Below, piece after piece: positions 33,835 to 42,789 of a DNA stretch of 64,000 nt. This DNA is from an uncultured Myxococcales bacterium (lineage in GTDB: Bacteria > Myxococcota_A > UBA9042 > DTJE01). The position numbers and the translations under genes are program-made. Position 1 is the first letter of the stretch; every line of letters starts with the position of its first letter. The stretch lies in the NCBI GenBank assembly GCA_937975765.1, contig CALJUR010000092.1:1-64000 (forward strand), read 5' to 3'. The notes beneath the pieces were generated by a model. That model was not told the origin of the DNA, did no database searches, and was given only the letters and a program-made list of their open reading frames with translations.

Positions 33835-33931
33835 AGGATTTCCTGGCATCCAGCCGCATTGCGGGAAATGGTGGGCCGCTGGCCCCCTGATCCCCGATGA
33901 CCCGGGCATCCCGGCCCTGCCATTGCAGCCG

Positions 33932-34324
33932 TTACACCCGACGGAGCCTCAGCCCCTCGATGCGCTGGAAGTGGGCGTCCAGCGAGAACAGTTCGAACCC
34001 GTGACGAAGGCATACCTGTGCGACCAGCAGGTCGGTCATCGGCAAGGTGACCCCGCTCCTTCGCAACGATGCACCCAGGTCGCCCGCCCGTTCCCAGTCC
34101 GTCGAATCCACCGGGACGTTGGGCACCGCGTTGAACAGGTCCAGGACCTTGCGGCGCTCGCGGTCGCGCAGTCCCACGCGAAGCTCGGCACCCACGACAT
34201 CGCAGCGAACGACCCGATCCTCACGCAACAGGTCACCGACTGCTTCGACGACCGACGCCGTTCTTCCCCGCAAGGCATCGACCCAGGCCGAAGTATCCAG
34301 TAGTACCTTCGGTCTATCGCTCAT
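33932..34324 (-). CDS. vapC: PIN-domain ribonuclease toxin (VapC family)
   Basis: A 130-residue PIN-domain protein. Acidic active-site residues are Asp10 in Leu-Leu-Asp-Thr-Ser-Ala-Trp-Val-Asp, Glu47 in Gly-Ala-Glu-Leu, Asp98 in Met-Thr-Asp-Leu-Leu and Asp117 in Ser-Leu-Asp-Ala-His. VapC toxins cut tRNA or rRNA. GAGGAG precedes the ATG, which overlaps the antitoxin gene by 11 bp. Confidence 0.9.
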   Translation of the reverse strand: MSDRPKVLLDTSAWVDALRGRTASVVEAVGDLLREDRVVRCDVVGAELRVGLRDRERRKVLDLFNAVPNVPVDSTDWERAGDLGASLRRSGVTLPMTDLLVAQVCLRHGFELFSLDAHFQRIEGLRLRRV

Positions 34325-34559
34325 CGGGATGCTCCTCGTCGAACACCCGGTTCTCCTTCGCAGCCTCCGCCGCACGGAGGGACGAGACGGCCTCGCTGTC
34401 GACGTCCACCTTGCCAAGCAGCGAGGCCAGGCGTCGCAACTTCTCGCGACGGATCTGTTCGTCCACGGCCCGCGCAACGGCGGCAGTCTTGGTCCTGGCG
34501 CCCGTGAGGCGCATCAGGGCATCCACCTTCGCCTCGTCCAGAACCACGTTCGTCCGCAT
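34314..34559 (-). CDS. vapB: VapB-type antitoxin
   Basis: An 81-residue ribbon-helix-helix-type antitoxin, Met-Arg-Thr-Asn-Val-Val-Leu-Asp then Thr-Lys-Thr-Ala-Ala-Val-Ala-Arg-Ala-Val, with a C-terminal toxin-binding tail. The ATG at 34559 is chosen over a longer frame because GAGG precedes it and the family starts there. It is first in the vapBC operon. Confidence 0.88.
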   Translation of the reverse strand: MRTNVVLDEAKVDALMRLTGARTKTAAVARAVDEQIRREKLRRLASLLGKVDVDSEAVSSLRAAEAAKENRVFDEEHPDER

Positions 34560-34588
34560 CGCCGCCTCGTGCACAATATCCAACCTGT

Positions 34589-34617
34589 ATTTTGTACGGT
34601 TCATGTGTACAAATCAA
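34589..34617 (-). promoter_or_regulatory. vapBC promoter with embedded operator
   Basis: Minus strand TTGATT, 17 bp, CAAAAT (34594-34589). The spacer and -10 edge carry the palindrome TTTGTAC-N9-GTACAAA at 34591-34613, a likely VapBC operator. This is the most AT-rich patch nearby. Confidence 0.6.
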
Positions 34618-34762
34618 GACAAGGAAGTCCAACGAACGTCGCAACACGCAGCGGCTGATGGAGGCCACCCGGACCCCGGCCAACAGGGCGCCGGACCACG
34701 TGGTCGCAACTGATTCGAGGCATGCGAGCCATCGGGAAACGGTGGAGGGGGAGTTCCTGAAG

Positions 34763-34834
34763 TGGGCGATACTGGATTTGAACCAGTGACTTCCACCGTG
34801 TGAAGGTGGCACTCTCCCGCTGAGTTAATCGCCC
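34763..34834 (-). tRNA. tRNA-Val (CAC)
   Basis: A complete cloverleaf: acceptor GGGCGAT/ATCGCCC, D stem ACTC/GAGT, anticodon stem CCACC/GGTGG with loop TTCACAC (anticodon CAC), T stem ACTGG/CCAGT with loop TTCAAAT, discriminator A. CCA is not encoded. CAC reads the valine codon GTG. Confidence 0.95.
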
Positions 34835-34956
34835 GGGAGCCAAAGCAGGGGCGATTCTAGCAGGGGACGAGGTGGTGTCAAGCCGAAGGTGGCGAGCCTT
34901 GTCGCCGCAAGGCGGTTTCATGCCTTCCCGGCGGCGGGCGGCGAGGGGGGGGGCAA

Positions 34957-36363
34957 CTACGGACCGGGCAGCCGGTCGTTGATGCAGCGGGCCGAGAAGA
35001 TCCAGCCGTACGTCGGGTCCGGGATGTCGGCCGGGGCCTCGTGCAGGTGCCCGGACGCGAAGTGGACCGCCTTCACCGCGATCAGGAACCCCGGGTCCGG
35101 CGTGGACGACCACTCGTAGGACTCCCGGCCCTCGAAGATCTGGAACACCGGCTGGATGCCGGAGGTCGGCTCGTCCGGCCAGGCGATGATCGTGGCCAGT
35201 TCCTTGATGGTCGGCAGGCGCCATCCGCGCCCGCGCCCCAGGCAGTGCGCCAGCGCCTGCGGCCACGTGACGTCCCGGGCCCGCGGGACCCGGTCCCACG
35301 CCCGGCCGGTGACGCGGTCCCAGACGACGTCCCCGATCGTCCAGAAGCGTTCGCCCGGGCTCGCGACCGGCCCCTCGCCACGGACGCACCGCACCGACCT
35401 GGAATCGCGCGGCCGGCATCCCTCCAGGTCGCCCATGGAGGTCATCACGCAGGCTCCCCAGTCCCCCGCCATCGCATCCGTCCAGATCCAGCCGCGATTC
35501 GGGCAGGTTTCCCCCAGCAGGGGGTGCTGCAGGCAGTCGCCCGGGGCATAGCGCAGGATCCCGACGACCTCCAGGGGCCGGGGCATGCGCCACCCCTCGC
35601 CGGGCAGGCCGCCCTGGTTCAGGCCGCACCAGTCGACGGCGGCCTCGTAGGACATCGGCCCGGCCACGTCGCGCGCCCAGACCAGGCCGCTGCGCAGGTC
35701 GCGAACCGTTCCGTCGCCGAGATCCTCGTAGGCGACGTCGTCCTGGAACCAGTGCCCGTCCTGCGGGTACAGCCGGTCGCCGGGACGGATCGTGTCGCAG
35801 TCGACCAGGTCCACCAGGTCCGTGCACAGCAGCGCGCCGGTCGGCATGGGCCGGCAGTGGCAGCCGTCGAATGCCTGGAGGCCGGAGGGGCACGGGCCGG
35901 ACAGGCACAGGGTGGTGCACTCGCCGTCGCGGCAGGCCCGTTCCACGCCGCAGGGCGTGCCTTCCGGCTGTCCGGCGCAGGACTCGACGTACGCGATCTC
36001 CTCGATGGCGTCCGGGAAGGGGACCAGTTCGACGGCCGCGTCCCGGCCCGGGTCTGCATCGTCGGCCGTCCCGTCGGGCGTTCCCGGGTCGTCCCCGCCC
36101 TGTGCGTCCCCGGCCGCGTCGGCGGGTTCGTTCCCGTCGCCGTGAAGCGCGTCCCCCGCGAGGTCGATCGGGGGCGTCCCGTCGGGATCCGTTTCCGTCG
36201 CGGCGTCCCCGGCGTCGGCGGGCACGTCCGGATCCCCGGCCAGGACGTCCTGGCCGCTTCCCGGGTCGTGGGCGTCGGCGTCGCGACCCGCCGTGCAGCC
36301 TGCCGCGGCGGCCAGGGCCAGCAACAGGATCGCCTTGCACAACGTGTCGCAAGCGCGCTTCAC
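34957..36363 (-). CDS. Lipoprotein with two DUF1566 (Lcl-like) domains
   Basis: A 468-residue lipoprotein. Lipobox Ala-Ala-Gly-Cys23 precedes an Asp/Ala/Pro linker to about residue 115, then a Cys-rich segment and two DUF1566 units (about 200-330 and 335-465). Each unit has the pattern Asp-x-x-Thr/Ser-Gly-x-x-Trp-x-Arg, a Trp-Cys or His-Cys helix, and Gly-Trp-Arg-Met/Leu-Pro. DUF1566 domains occur in surface adhesin-like proteins such as Lcl. The GTG at 36363 starts the signal peptide; GAGGGGA lies about 11 bases upstream. It follows the next lipoprotein gene by 43 bp. Confidence 0.78.
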   Translation of the reverse strand: MKRACDTLCKAILLLALAAAAGCTAGRDADAHDPGSGQDVLAGDPDVPADAGDAATETDPDGTPPIDLAGDALHGDGNEPADAAGDAQGGDDPGTPDGTADDADPGRDAAVELVPFPDAIEEIAYVESCAGQPEGTPCGVERACRDGECTTLCLSGPCPSGLQAFDGCHCRPMPTGALLCTDLVDLVDCDTIRPGDRLYPQDGHWFQDDVAYEDLGDGTVRDLRSGLVWARDVAGPMSYEAAVDWCGLNQGGLPGEGWRMPRPLEVVGILRYAPGDCLQHPLLGETCPNRGWIWTDAMAGDWGACVMTSMGDLEGCRPRDSRSVRCVRGEGPVASPGERFWTIGDVVWDRVTGRAWDRVPRARDVTWPQALAHCLGRGRGWRLPTIKELATIIAWPDEPTSGIQPVFQIFEGRESYEWSSTPDPGFLIAVKAVHFASGHLHEAPADIPDPTYGWIFSARCINDRLPGP

Positions 36364-36406
36364 GTCCGCCAATCCCCTCTCCCCTGCGCCGCCCGCGAGG
36401 GCCCGT

Positions 36407-37153
36407 TCAGGACCGGTCCCCCGGACACTTGTGGAACTCGGCCAGGAACCCGGAAATCGATCCGTCGGAGGCCACGGCCACGCAGGCGACCGGCAGCGTC
36501 CGTTCCGGGGTGCACCCGTCCTCGACCAGCGAGGTGCCGTCGAGGTCGTACACCTCCAGGCAGTCCATCGGCTGGCACTTGCGCCACCCGATCCCGAAGG
36601 TCGAGTGGTAGTACCGGAAGGTCCAGTCGCCCCACCGGAACTCGACCGAGTCGTTCTGGTGGTTGCCGCCGCCATCGTAGGCCGCCCACGGGACCTCCCG
36701 CAGGAACCCGTCCAGCAGCATCCAGGCACCGTCGGTGCGGTACGTGCAGCCCATCATGCCGGTGCAGTCCAGCGGCGTGGCCTGGACGTAAAAGAGGCCG
36801 TCGTATCCCCCGTACCCCTCGCCGGTCACGAAGGTGCACACGTGGTCCTGCTGGGGCACCAGGATCGTCTCCTCGACGCCCCCGGCCCCGGTGGAAGGGA
36901 CCGGCACGACGACGGGAATGCGGACGGGAAGACCGAAGGGATTGGGGGGGGCATCAGGGTCGGGCACGTCCGGCGAGGTCTCGGCCGGGAAGTCCGCGAC
37001 GGAATCGTCCGCCTCCAGGGCCTGGCCGTCCACCGCGACATCCGCCGGGAGTTCCGGCTGCGCGTCCGGCAGCCGATCCCCGCCGGGCGAGGAGGCACCG
37101 CACGCGACCAGCGCGACGGCCATCCCTGCGGCCAGCAGCAGTTCGCTGATCAT
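36407..37153 (-). CDS. Lipoprotein of unknown function
   Basis: A 248-residue lipoprotein: signal peptide with Leu-Val-Ala-Cys18, Asp/Pro/Ala linker to about residue 75, then a beta-rich domain with about seven cysteines and many aromatic residues (Phe-Arg-Tyr-Tyr-His, Trp-Arg-Lys-Cys). No family is recognised. GAGGGGGT precedes the ATG. It is upstream of the DUF1566 lipoprotein, 43 bp apart, so both may share a transcript. A TATAAA box on the minus strand at 37232-37237 may be its -10. Confidence 0.72.
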   Translation of the reverse strand: MISELLLAAGMAVALVACGASSPGGDRLPDAQPELPADVAVDGQALEADDSVADFPAETSPDVPDPDAPPNPFGLPVRIPVVVPVPSTGAGGVEETILVPQQDHVCTFVTGEGYGGYDGLFYVQATPLDCTGMMGCTYRTDGAWMLLDGFLREVPWAAYDGGGNHQNDSVEFRWGDWTFRYYHSTFGIGWRKCQPMDCLEVYDLDGTSLVEDGCTPERTLPVACVAVASDGSISGFLAEFHKCPGDRS

Positions 37154-37301
37154 GGACCCCCTCGCCCGGGCAGGCCGGGCCGACCGAGAAGCCTTGTTCC
37201 CCGACGCGACAGGATCCCTGGATCGCTTGAATTTATACCACACGGGCGCGCCTTTCCGGATCCGGGGAACCACGGGTGCCACGCGGGATGCGGGATCGGG
37301 C

Positions 37302-38711
37302 TCAGGCACCGGCAGCGAGGATCATCCTCCGCAGGGCCAGGAAACCGTAGAAGAACAGGTGGCGCCGCCGCGGGTGCCGGCCGAGGATGCGGGCCAGCCG
37401 GCGGGGAGACCCGTAGAACTGCCGGTAGGCTTCGCGCTGCAGCAGGAAAAGCTGCCGATCCGTCATCGCCGAGACGTTGCAGCGCCCGTTGAAGTACTCC
37501 AGTTGCTGGGGCCCGGCGTGGATGCCACGGCTGTGCATCACGTCCAGGGAGGCCTCGTACAGGGCCGTGCCCTCGAAGGGCGTCACCCGGAAGAACTGGG
37601 CCTGGTGCACCGGGCTGGCCAGGGCGAAGTCGACCGTCGCCCGTGCCTCCTCCAGCGTCTCGGTCGGGAAACCCAGCATGAAATAGCCGGTGACGTACAT
37701 GCCGGCGTCCGCCAGCAGCCCGGCGTTTTGGCGGACCTTGTCCAGGTCCAGGTTCTTGCGGACCAGGCGCTGAAGTCGCGGGGAGGCGCTTTCCACCGCG
37801 ATGGCCAGGTACTGCGTGCCGGCGCGGGCCAGCAACCGGACCAGGTCGGCATCCAGCAGGTCGGTCCGGAGGCCGTTGGGGAACTGCAGCCGGATGCCGC
37901 GGCCGCGCGAGGCAACCTCTTCCAGGATCGCGGCGGCGCGGTCGCGGTCCAGGTTGAAGACGTCGTCCACCACCTCGAAATCCCGGATGCGGAACCTCTG
38001 CCAGGCCTCGTCCATCTCGGCCAGCACCGACGCGGCCGAGCGGGCCCGGAAGACCTTGCCGTGGACCTGGTGGCAGTAGCTGCACCGGAAGGGGCAGCCG
38101 CGGGACGTCACGATGGGCAGGTAGCGGCGGAAGCCGACGTTCGCCATGGAAGGACGATGCCGGTACAGGTCGAGGTCCAGCAGGTCCCAGGCGGGCAGCG
38201 GCAGCGCGTCGAGGTCGCCGATCGGGTCGCGCGGCGGCGCCAGGACCATCCCCTGCGAACCATCCCGCCAGGCGGTGCCCGGGACGTCGCGACCGTCCCG
38301 GCCGGCGTCCCATGCGCGCAGGAGTTCGGGAAGGGTCCGCTCGCCCTCGCCGATGACGACGCCGTCCACGCCCGGCAGGTCGGCGCAACGGTGCGGGTAG
38401 GCGGAGGGGTGTGGCCCGCCGACGACGATCCGGGCGTCCGGGACCGACTGGCGGGTCGCACGGACCATCGTCGCCAGGGCACCCGCCTCGAACGTGATGG
38501 CACCGAAGCCCACGATGTCCGGCCGGAAGGACGCCAGGACCTCGCGGTAGCGCGGGCAGGCCGGCATCGTGTCGCGGGCGGCGTCGAACAGCCGGACGGC
38601 GTGGCCTTCCTGGCGCAGCACCGCGCCCAGGTACAGCAGCCCCATGGGCGGCACCATCGCCTGCTGGTCGGCCGTCAGGAACCGGGGCTTGACCAGCAGG
38701 ATGCGCGCCAT
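37302..38711 (-). CDS. Radical SAM protein with B12-binding-like domain
   Basis: A 469-residue class B-type radical SAM protein. The Rossmann-like N-terminus spans residues 1-165 (Pro-Pro-Met-Gly-Leu-Leu-Tyr-Leu-Gly at 21-29, Val-Gly-Gly-Pro-His at 97-101, Ile-Gly-Glu-Gly-Glu at 120-124). The cluster motif is Cys206, Cys210 and Cys213, followed by His-Gln-Val-His-Gly-Lys. The C-terminal tail is Arg-rich. It is a close paralogue of the gene at 42790 (same layout and many shared motifs). No ribosome binding site is present; a promoter ends 8 bp before the ATG, suggesting a leaderless transcript. Substrate unknown. Confidence 0.9.
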   Translation of the reverse strand: MARILLVKPRFLTADQQAMVPPMGLLYLGAVLRQEGHAVRLFDAARDTMPACPRYREVLASFRPDIVGFGAITFEAGALATMVRATRQSVPDARIVVGGPHPSAYPHRCADLPGVDGVVIGEGERTLPELLRAWDAGRDGRDVPGTAWRDGSQGMVLAPPRDPIGDLDALPLPAWDLLDLDLYRHRPSMANVGFRRYLPIVTSRGCPFRCSYCHQVHGKVFRARSAASVLAEMDEAWQRFRIRDFEVVDDVFNLDRDRAAAILEEVASRGRGIRLQFPNGLRTDLLDADLVRLLARAGTQYLAIAVESASPRLQRLVRKNLDLDKVRQNAGLLADAGMYVTGYFMLGFPTETLEEARATVDFALASPVHQAQFFRVTPFEGTALYEASLDVMHSRGIHAGPQQLEYFNGRCNVSAMTDRQLFLLQREAYRQFYGSPRRLARILGRHPRRRHLFFYGFLALRRMILAAGA

Positions 38712-38719
38712 GGCGGAAC

Positions 38720-38748
38720 ACGCTACGCGATGGGTGGGAAGGCGTCAA
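38720..38748 (-). promoter_or_regulatory. Internal promoter of the radical SAM gene ending at 37302
   Basis: Minus strand TTGACG (38748-38743, overlapping the upstream gene's stop), 17 bp, TAGCGT (38725-38720). The start codon at 38711 is 8 bp beyond, so the transcript should be leaderless or nearly so. Confidence 0.6.
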
Positions 38749-40427
38749 GGATACGCGAGGTCTTCCCCCTCGTCCGGGAGCCAGTGCCGCACCCAGATCG
38801 GGTACGACCACATGACCCAGCCGTGCTCCACGCCGGTGAAGCAGTGGGCCAGGAACCCGCCGTCCCAGTCCACCGGGGGGACCAGCCCGCAGACCCGCGT
38901 CTCCAGGCGGGTCCCGTCGGGGTCGGGAGGCGCGTCCCGCGTGCGCACCAGGAAGGGCTGGACGCCCAGGTCCCGGAAGCGCGCCAGCAGGCTCGGCAGC
39001 ACGTCCAGCACCTCGGCCTTGAAGGACTCGTCGTGGGCGGGGCACTGGGCGTCCAGGCGCTCGGGCGCCGCCAGGAACAGGGACGTCCCGCCGCGCTGCC
39101 GCACGCCTTCCACCAGTCGCAGCACCTCGTCCTCGTCCAGCCGGACGTCGGTCGAGAACAGCATGTTGACGACCAGGAACAGCGACGGCACGGGGCCGAC
39201 CCCCGCGCGGAACAGGCCCAGACGGTCGGCCAGCACGCCGACGTTGCCGGGCAGCCACACCCGCTGGTCCGGGGGCCGCAACTGGGGCGGGCGCACCAGC
39301 AGGCAGACCTCGTCCACCTCGCGGGCACGGCACGTCTCGACGAACTCCTCGGGTGAGGCCAGCCCCATGCCGCCCCAGAGCACCCGGATCCGGTCGACGT
39401 TCCGGGCGCGCAGCCCCCCCAGCAGCAGGTCCAGACCCCTGGCCCCCAGCAGGTCGGTGCTGCTGAGGATCACGTCGCGACCGGCCACCGGGACCGGGTC
39501 GCGGTCGATGTCGTGCAGGATCCGTGCTGCCGCGGCCTCCTCGGGCACGTGCTCGATGCGCAGCCCGGGGCAGTTCAGGGGGCAGTCGTCGCAGCGCTCG
39601 TCGCGGTGGAACTGGCCCGAGACCCAGCGCTTGGTGCCCGGCCCCAGATCCTCCTCGTATGACCGGAAGGTGCGCAGCGAGTATTCCTGGACCTCGATGG
39701 CCTGGCCCAGCCCTTCCAGCAGGCACGGCGGGATGTTGTACGGCTTGACGCGCCCCCGGTGCGGCAGCGGCTCGTGCAGCGCCTTCTCGAGGCCGCGGAC
39801 GATCGCCTCGCGCCGCAGCAGGAAGCGGCTGCCGAAGCCCAGCGTCTCGCGGGACAGGATGAACGGCTGCACGACGTGCAGCGTGGCGCCCAACTGGCCC
39901 GCCAGCACCAGCGTCTCGCGCAGGCGGTCGAGGTTCTGGGGGACCAGGATCGTGATCGAGGTGATGTCGAACCGGCCGCCGCGCTCGGCCGCGAAGCGCC
40001 GCAGGTTGGCCAGGCCGGCCACCGCCTGCCGGAACGACCCGGGCACGCCGGTCAACTCGTCGTGGACGTCCTCGGTCGGGCCGTGCAGGGACACGCTGAC
40101 GCCGGTCAGGCCGGCCTGGATCATGCGCTGGGTGAATTCCGGGTACACGAACATGCGGCCGTTGGTCGTGACGCTGACCCGCTCGAAGCCCAGCGACCGG
40201 GCATAGCGCACCAGTTCGGGCAGGTCCTTGCGGATCGACGGCTCGCCGCCCGAGAACGCGATCTGGTCGTAGCCGTGCTGGAACGCCTGGGCGACCTTGC
40301 GCTTCAGTTCCTCGGTGCCGGGGTCGCCGCGCGCGGGCCCGGCACCCCGCATGGGCGGCTGGGGACAGAAGGCGCAGCGGTTGTTGCAGGCTACGCCCGT
40401 CTCGATGGTGACCAGCTGGCCCGGCAT
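38745..40427 (-). CDS. Radical SAM protein with C-terminal cysteine cluster
   Basis: A 560-residue radical SAM protein without a B12 domain. The cluster Cys14, Cys18 and Cys21 is near the N-terminus, and Ser-Gly-Gly-Glu-Pro at 59-63 is the SAM-binding GGE motif. Residues 235-286 hold more cysteines (Cys235, Cys279, Cys282, Cys286), which may bind an auxiliary iron-sulfur cluster as in SPASM/twitch proteins. The C-terminal half (about 310-560) is a separate unknown domain. GGAGGAAGG precedes the ATG at 40427. It follows the membrane-protein gene by 72 bp. Confidence 0.88.
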   Translation of the reverse strand: MPGQLVTIETGVACNNRCAFCPQPPMRGAGPARGDPGTEELKRKVAQAFQHGYDQIAFSGGEPSIRKDLPELVRYARSLGFERVSVTTNGRMFVYPEFTQRMIQAGLTGVSVSLHGPTEDVHDELTGVPGSFRQAVAGLANLRRFAAERGGRFDITSITILVPQNLDRLRETLVLAGQLGATLHVVQPFILSRETLGFGSRFLLRREAIVRGLEKALHEPLPHRGRVKPYNIPPCLLEGLGQAIEVQEYSLRTFRSYEEDLGPGTKRWVSGQFHRDERCDDCPLNCPGLRIEHVPEEAAAARILHDIDRDPVPVAGRDVILSSTDLLGARGLDLLLGGLRARNVDRIRVLWGGMGLASPEEFVETCRAREVDEVCLLVRPPQLRPPDQRVWLPGNVGVLADRLGLFRAGVGPVPSLFLVVNMLFSTDVRLDEDEVLRLVEGVRQRGGTSLFLAAPERLDAQCPAHDESFKAEVLDVLPSLLARFRDLGVQPFLVRTRDAPPDPDGTRLETRVCGLVPPVDWDGGFLAHCFTGVEHGWVMWSYPIWVRHWLPDEGEDLAYP

Positions 40428-40499
40428 CCTTCCTCCGGCAGGCAGGACCGTTCCGCGAGGAATGATACGGGGGACGGGCCCCGGGAGCAACGTCGGTCG

Positions 40500-42653
40500 T
40501 CAGGGGCCCAGCACCTTGTAGAACCCGATCTTCATCTCGTCCTTCGCGGCCAGGCACCAGGGGAAGTCCATCTCCTGGTCCTCCTGCACCGCGCGGTCGA
40601 CCGGCAGGCGACGGACGGGGACGGTACGCTCGACCAGCGGCTGCAGGCGGTATCCGTCCAGCATCGCCCGGCACGCCGGGTGCATCTCGCGGGGGGCGTC
40701 GCAGGAGCGCAGGTAGCAGCGCGTCCCCAGCAGGAAGTAGGCGGGGCGACCCGGGAAGGGGGCCTTGCGGAACGCGTCCGGACCGACCGTCACGTCCTGC
40801 CGCGCGGGCGGGTGGAAGAGGTAGTCCGGCGAGTACAGGTGCAGGCGTTCCCGGGGCTCGTCCTGGTAGCCGCGGCGAACCAGCACCACGGGGTCGGACG
40901 GCAGCATCGCGCGCGCCTCGACCCACAGGTCCTCCTCGTCGGCGGCGCTGGTGCGGGCCCACAAGGCCGGGATCGTCAGCACCATCGTCGAGGCGAGGGC
41001 CGTTGCCTCGGCCAGGGCCAGCACGATGGCGGTGAAGCGCGGCAGGAAGCGGGACTGGAGGCGGAGGAGGCCCTCGGCGCCGAGGCCTGCGGCCAGCGCC
41101 ACGAACCCGACCGCCGGGACCTGCACGCGCGACACCGACACGTAGGGGAGATCCACCAGGGAGGCCGCCGTCCACGCCACGGCCAGCAGCAGCAGGGCCG
41201 CCGCGACGGTGCGGCGGCGGGACAGCAGCAGGCCCAGGAAGGCCAGCAGGGTCACGGCCGACGGGAAGAAGTGCGGCCACAGGGCCAGGCTGCGGCCGGC
41301 GAGGTCCCGGGACAGCAGGCCGGCGTAGCCCGCGGTGTCGAACAGCGAGCCCAGGTTGCCCAGGGCGCGCTCGATGTCCATCCAGACCTTCAGGTGGACC
41401 AGGCGAAGGGCCAGCAGGACCGCGACGGCGGCCAGGACGGGCGCCACCACGGCGATGCGCGACCGCCCGGAGGACGGCCCCAGGAAGCCCAGCAGCACGA
41501 AGGCCAGCGGCACCAGCGCCAGCGACTCGGGACGCGAGTACATCGCCAGCACGGCCAGCAGCGCCGCGCCCAGCAGGTCCAGGGTCGCCCGGCCCTGCCG
41601 CCACCGCAGGAACAGGCCCAGGGCGCAGACCGTCCACAGCGTGGTCGGGACCAGCAGCGACTCGGTGGTGGCGTCATGCACGAAGACGGGGGAAAGAGCC
41701 AGCAGCACGGTCGCGGACGCCACGCCGCCGGCGCCCGCGCCCAGGGAGGCCAGCAGCGCGCCGCCGGCCAGGGGCAGCAGGCCTCCCAGCACCGCGTTCA
41801 GGTACGTCATCGCGACATGGGAGGTGCCGGTGGCCTGGAACAGCAGGTGGTACAGGGCCAGCGCACCGGGGCCGTACTTCGGGATGTCGCGCAGCGTCGC
41901 CGCGTCGTAGGCCAGCAGGTAGCCCATGTAGTGCATGGCCAGCAGGTGGGGCGCCAGCAGGCGGGCCAGCAGCCCCGCGAGGACGACGGCACCGACCGCG
42001 AAGGGCAGAAACCGGGCGGGAATGCCGGCGCCGGCCGGGGGAGCCAGGGCGCTTCGCAGTTCGCCCGCGATCCAGCGGCCGATCGCGGGCAGCAGCAGCA
42101 GGAAGGCGGCGACCAGCACGAGCCCCAGCCAGTGCATCGTCGCGTCCGCGAACGCGTACAGGCCGGGGTCCGGCATGGGGTCCGGCCGCATCTGCGGCCA
42201 CGGCTCGGAGGCCAGGGCGCCGGCCACGGTGGGCGGGGGCGGGTCCGACCGGCCGGCGATGCGCAGGCCGCCCGGGTCGTTCGCGTCGATCGTCGCGGCC
42301 ACGGACGCCAGGAGGGCGTCGAAGGGAGGCGCGGGACGGCCGCCGACGGTGGGCCCCTTGAAGTCCACGTTGAACGAGGCGGTGCGGGCCGCGGCCGGCC
42401 GGGCATCGTCGCGGGCCGTCAGGAGCACCTCCACGGGCGGGGCGGCCGGGTCGTCCCCGGCGTCGAACAGCAGGTGGATGGCCGAATCGACCCCGGTCCC
42501 GCGCAGGCGATGCCCGTCGATGGCGGCCGGGACGGTCCCGTCGGGGGACTTCAGCAGGCGCGCGGGCAGGTCGTCGGCGGCGAGGGCCGGCCGGGAGGCG
42601 GCGAGGACGGCCATCACCGGCAGCATCGCGATGGTTCGGCAGGCGGAAGACAC
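40500..42653 (-). CDS. Polytopic membrane protein, GT-C glycosyltransferase-like
   Basis: A 717-residue protein: signal-like N-terminus (1-26), a soluble extracytoplasmic region of about 130 residues, about ten or more hydrophobic segments (about 160-570), and a soluble C-terminal domain. The layout (helices plus exported end domain) resembles GT-C family lipid-linked sugar transferases, but I see no diagnostic catalytic Asp motif with certainty. The GTG at 42653 has AGGAGGCGACG before it. It is first in a unit with two radical SAM genes. Two similar-type proteins occur at 44207 and 50073. Confidence 0.72.
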   Translation of the reverse strand: MSSACRTIAMLPVMAVLAASRPALAADDLPARLLKSPDGTVPAAIDGHRLRGTGVDSAIHLLFDAGDDPAAPPVEVLLTARDDARPAAARTASFNVDFKGPTVGGRPAPPFDALLASVAATIDANDPGGLRIAGRSDPPPPTVAGALASEPWPQMRPDPMPDPGLYAFADATMHWLGLVLVAAFLLLLPAIGRWIAGELRSALAPPAGAGIPARFLPFAVGAVVLAGLLARLLAPHLLAMHYMGYLLAYDAATLRDIPKYGPGALALYHLLFQATGTSHVAMTYLNAVLGGLLPLAGGALLASLGAGAGGVASATVLLALSPVFVHDATTESLLVPTTLWTVCALGLFLRWRQGRATLDLLGAALLAVLAMYSRPESLALVPLAFVLLGFLGPSSGRSRIAVVAPVLAAVAVLLALRLVHLKVWMDIERALGNLGSLFDTAGYAGLLSRDLAGRSLALWPHFFPSAVTLLAFLGLLLSRRRTVAAALLLLAVAWTAASLVDLPYVSVSRVQVPAVGFVALAAGLGAEGLLRLQSRFLPRFTAIVLALAEATALASTMVLTIPALWARTSAADEEDLWVEARAMLPSDPVVLVRRGYQDEPRERLHLYSPDYLFHPPARQDVTVGPDAFRKAPFPGRPAYFLLGTRCYLRSCDAPREMHPACRAMLDGYRLQPLVERTVPVRRLPVDRAVQEDQEMDFPWCLAAKDEMKIGFYKVLGP

Positions 42654-42681
42654 CGTCGCCTCCTGGACCGGGCTGGCCGAC

Positions 42682-42710
42682 AGCCTACGGTGCGCGCCCG
42701 GGGGCGTCAA
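42682..42710 (-). promoter_or_regulatory. Divergent promoter, minus arm
   Basis: Minus strand TTGACG (42710-42705), 17 bp, TAGGCT (42687-42682), serving the GT-C-like gene at 42653. Confidence 0.65.
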
Positions 42711-42741
42711 TAGCGCCCCGGCGCCCGTCCCGGCGCCCGCA

Positions 42742-42770
42742 TTGACGCGCCCGGGGCCATCCACTACCCT
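42742..42770 (+). promoter_or_regulatory. Divergent promoter, plus arm
   Basis: TTGACG (42742-42747), 17 bp, TACCCT (42765-42770), 19 bp before the radical SAM ATG at 42790. The two -35 boxes are back to back 31 bp apart, nearly mirror images. Confidence 0.65.
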
Positions 42771-42789
42771 GCAGCCGGAGATCGAGACG

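Noticed and set aside
34601..36352. A minus-strand gene running through the tRNA-Val
   Set aside because: The frame is a shadow of the DUF1566 lipoprotein; the tRNA cloverleaf is complete.
37150..41637. A 1495-codon open frame on the minus strand
   Set aside because: It crosses two radical SAM genes and part of a membrane-protein gene out of frame, with only Pro/Arg/Gly-rich sequence and no domain.
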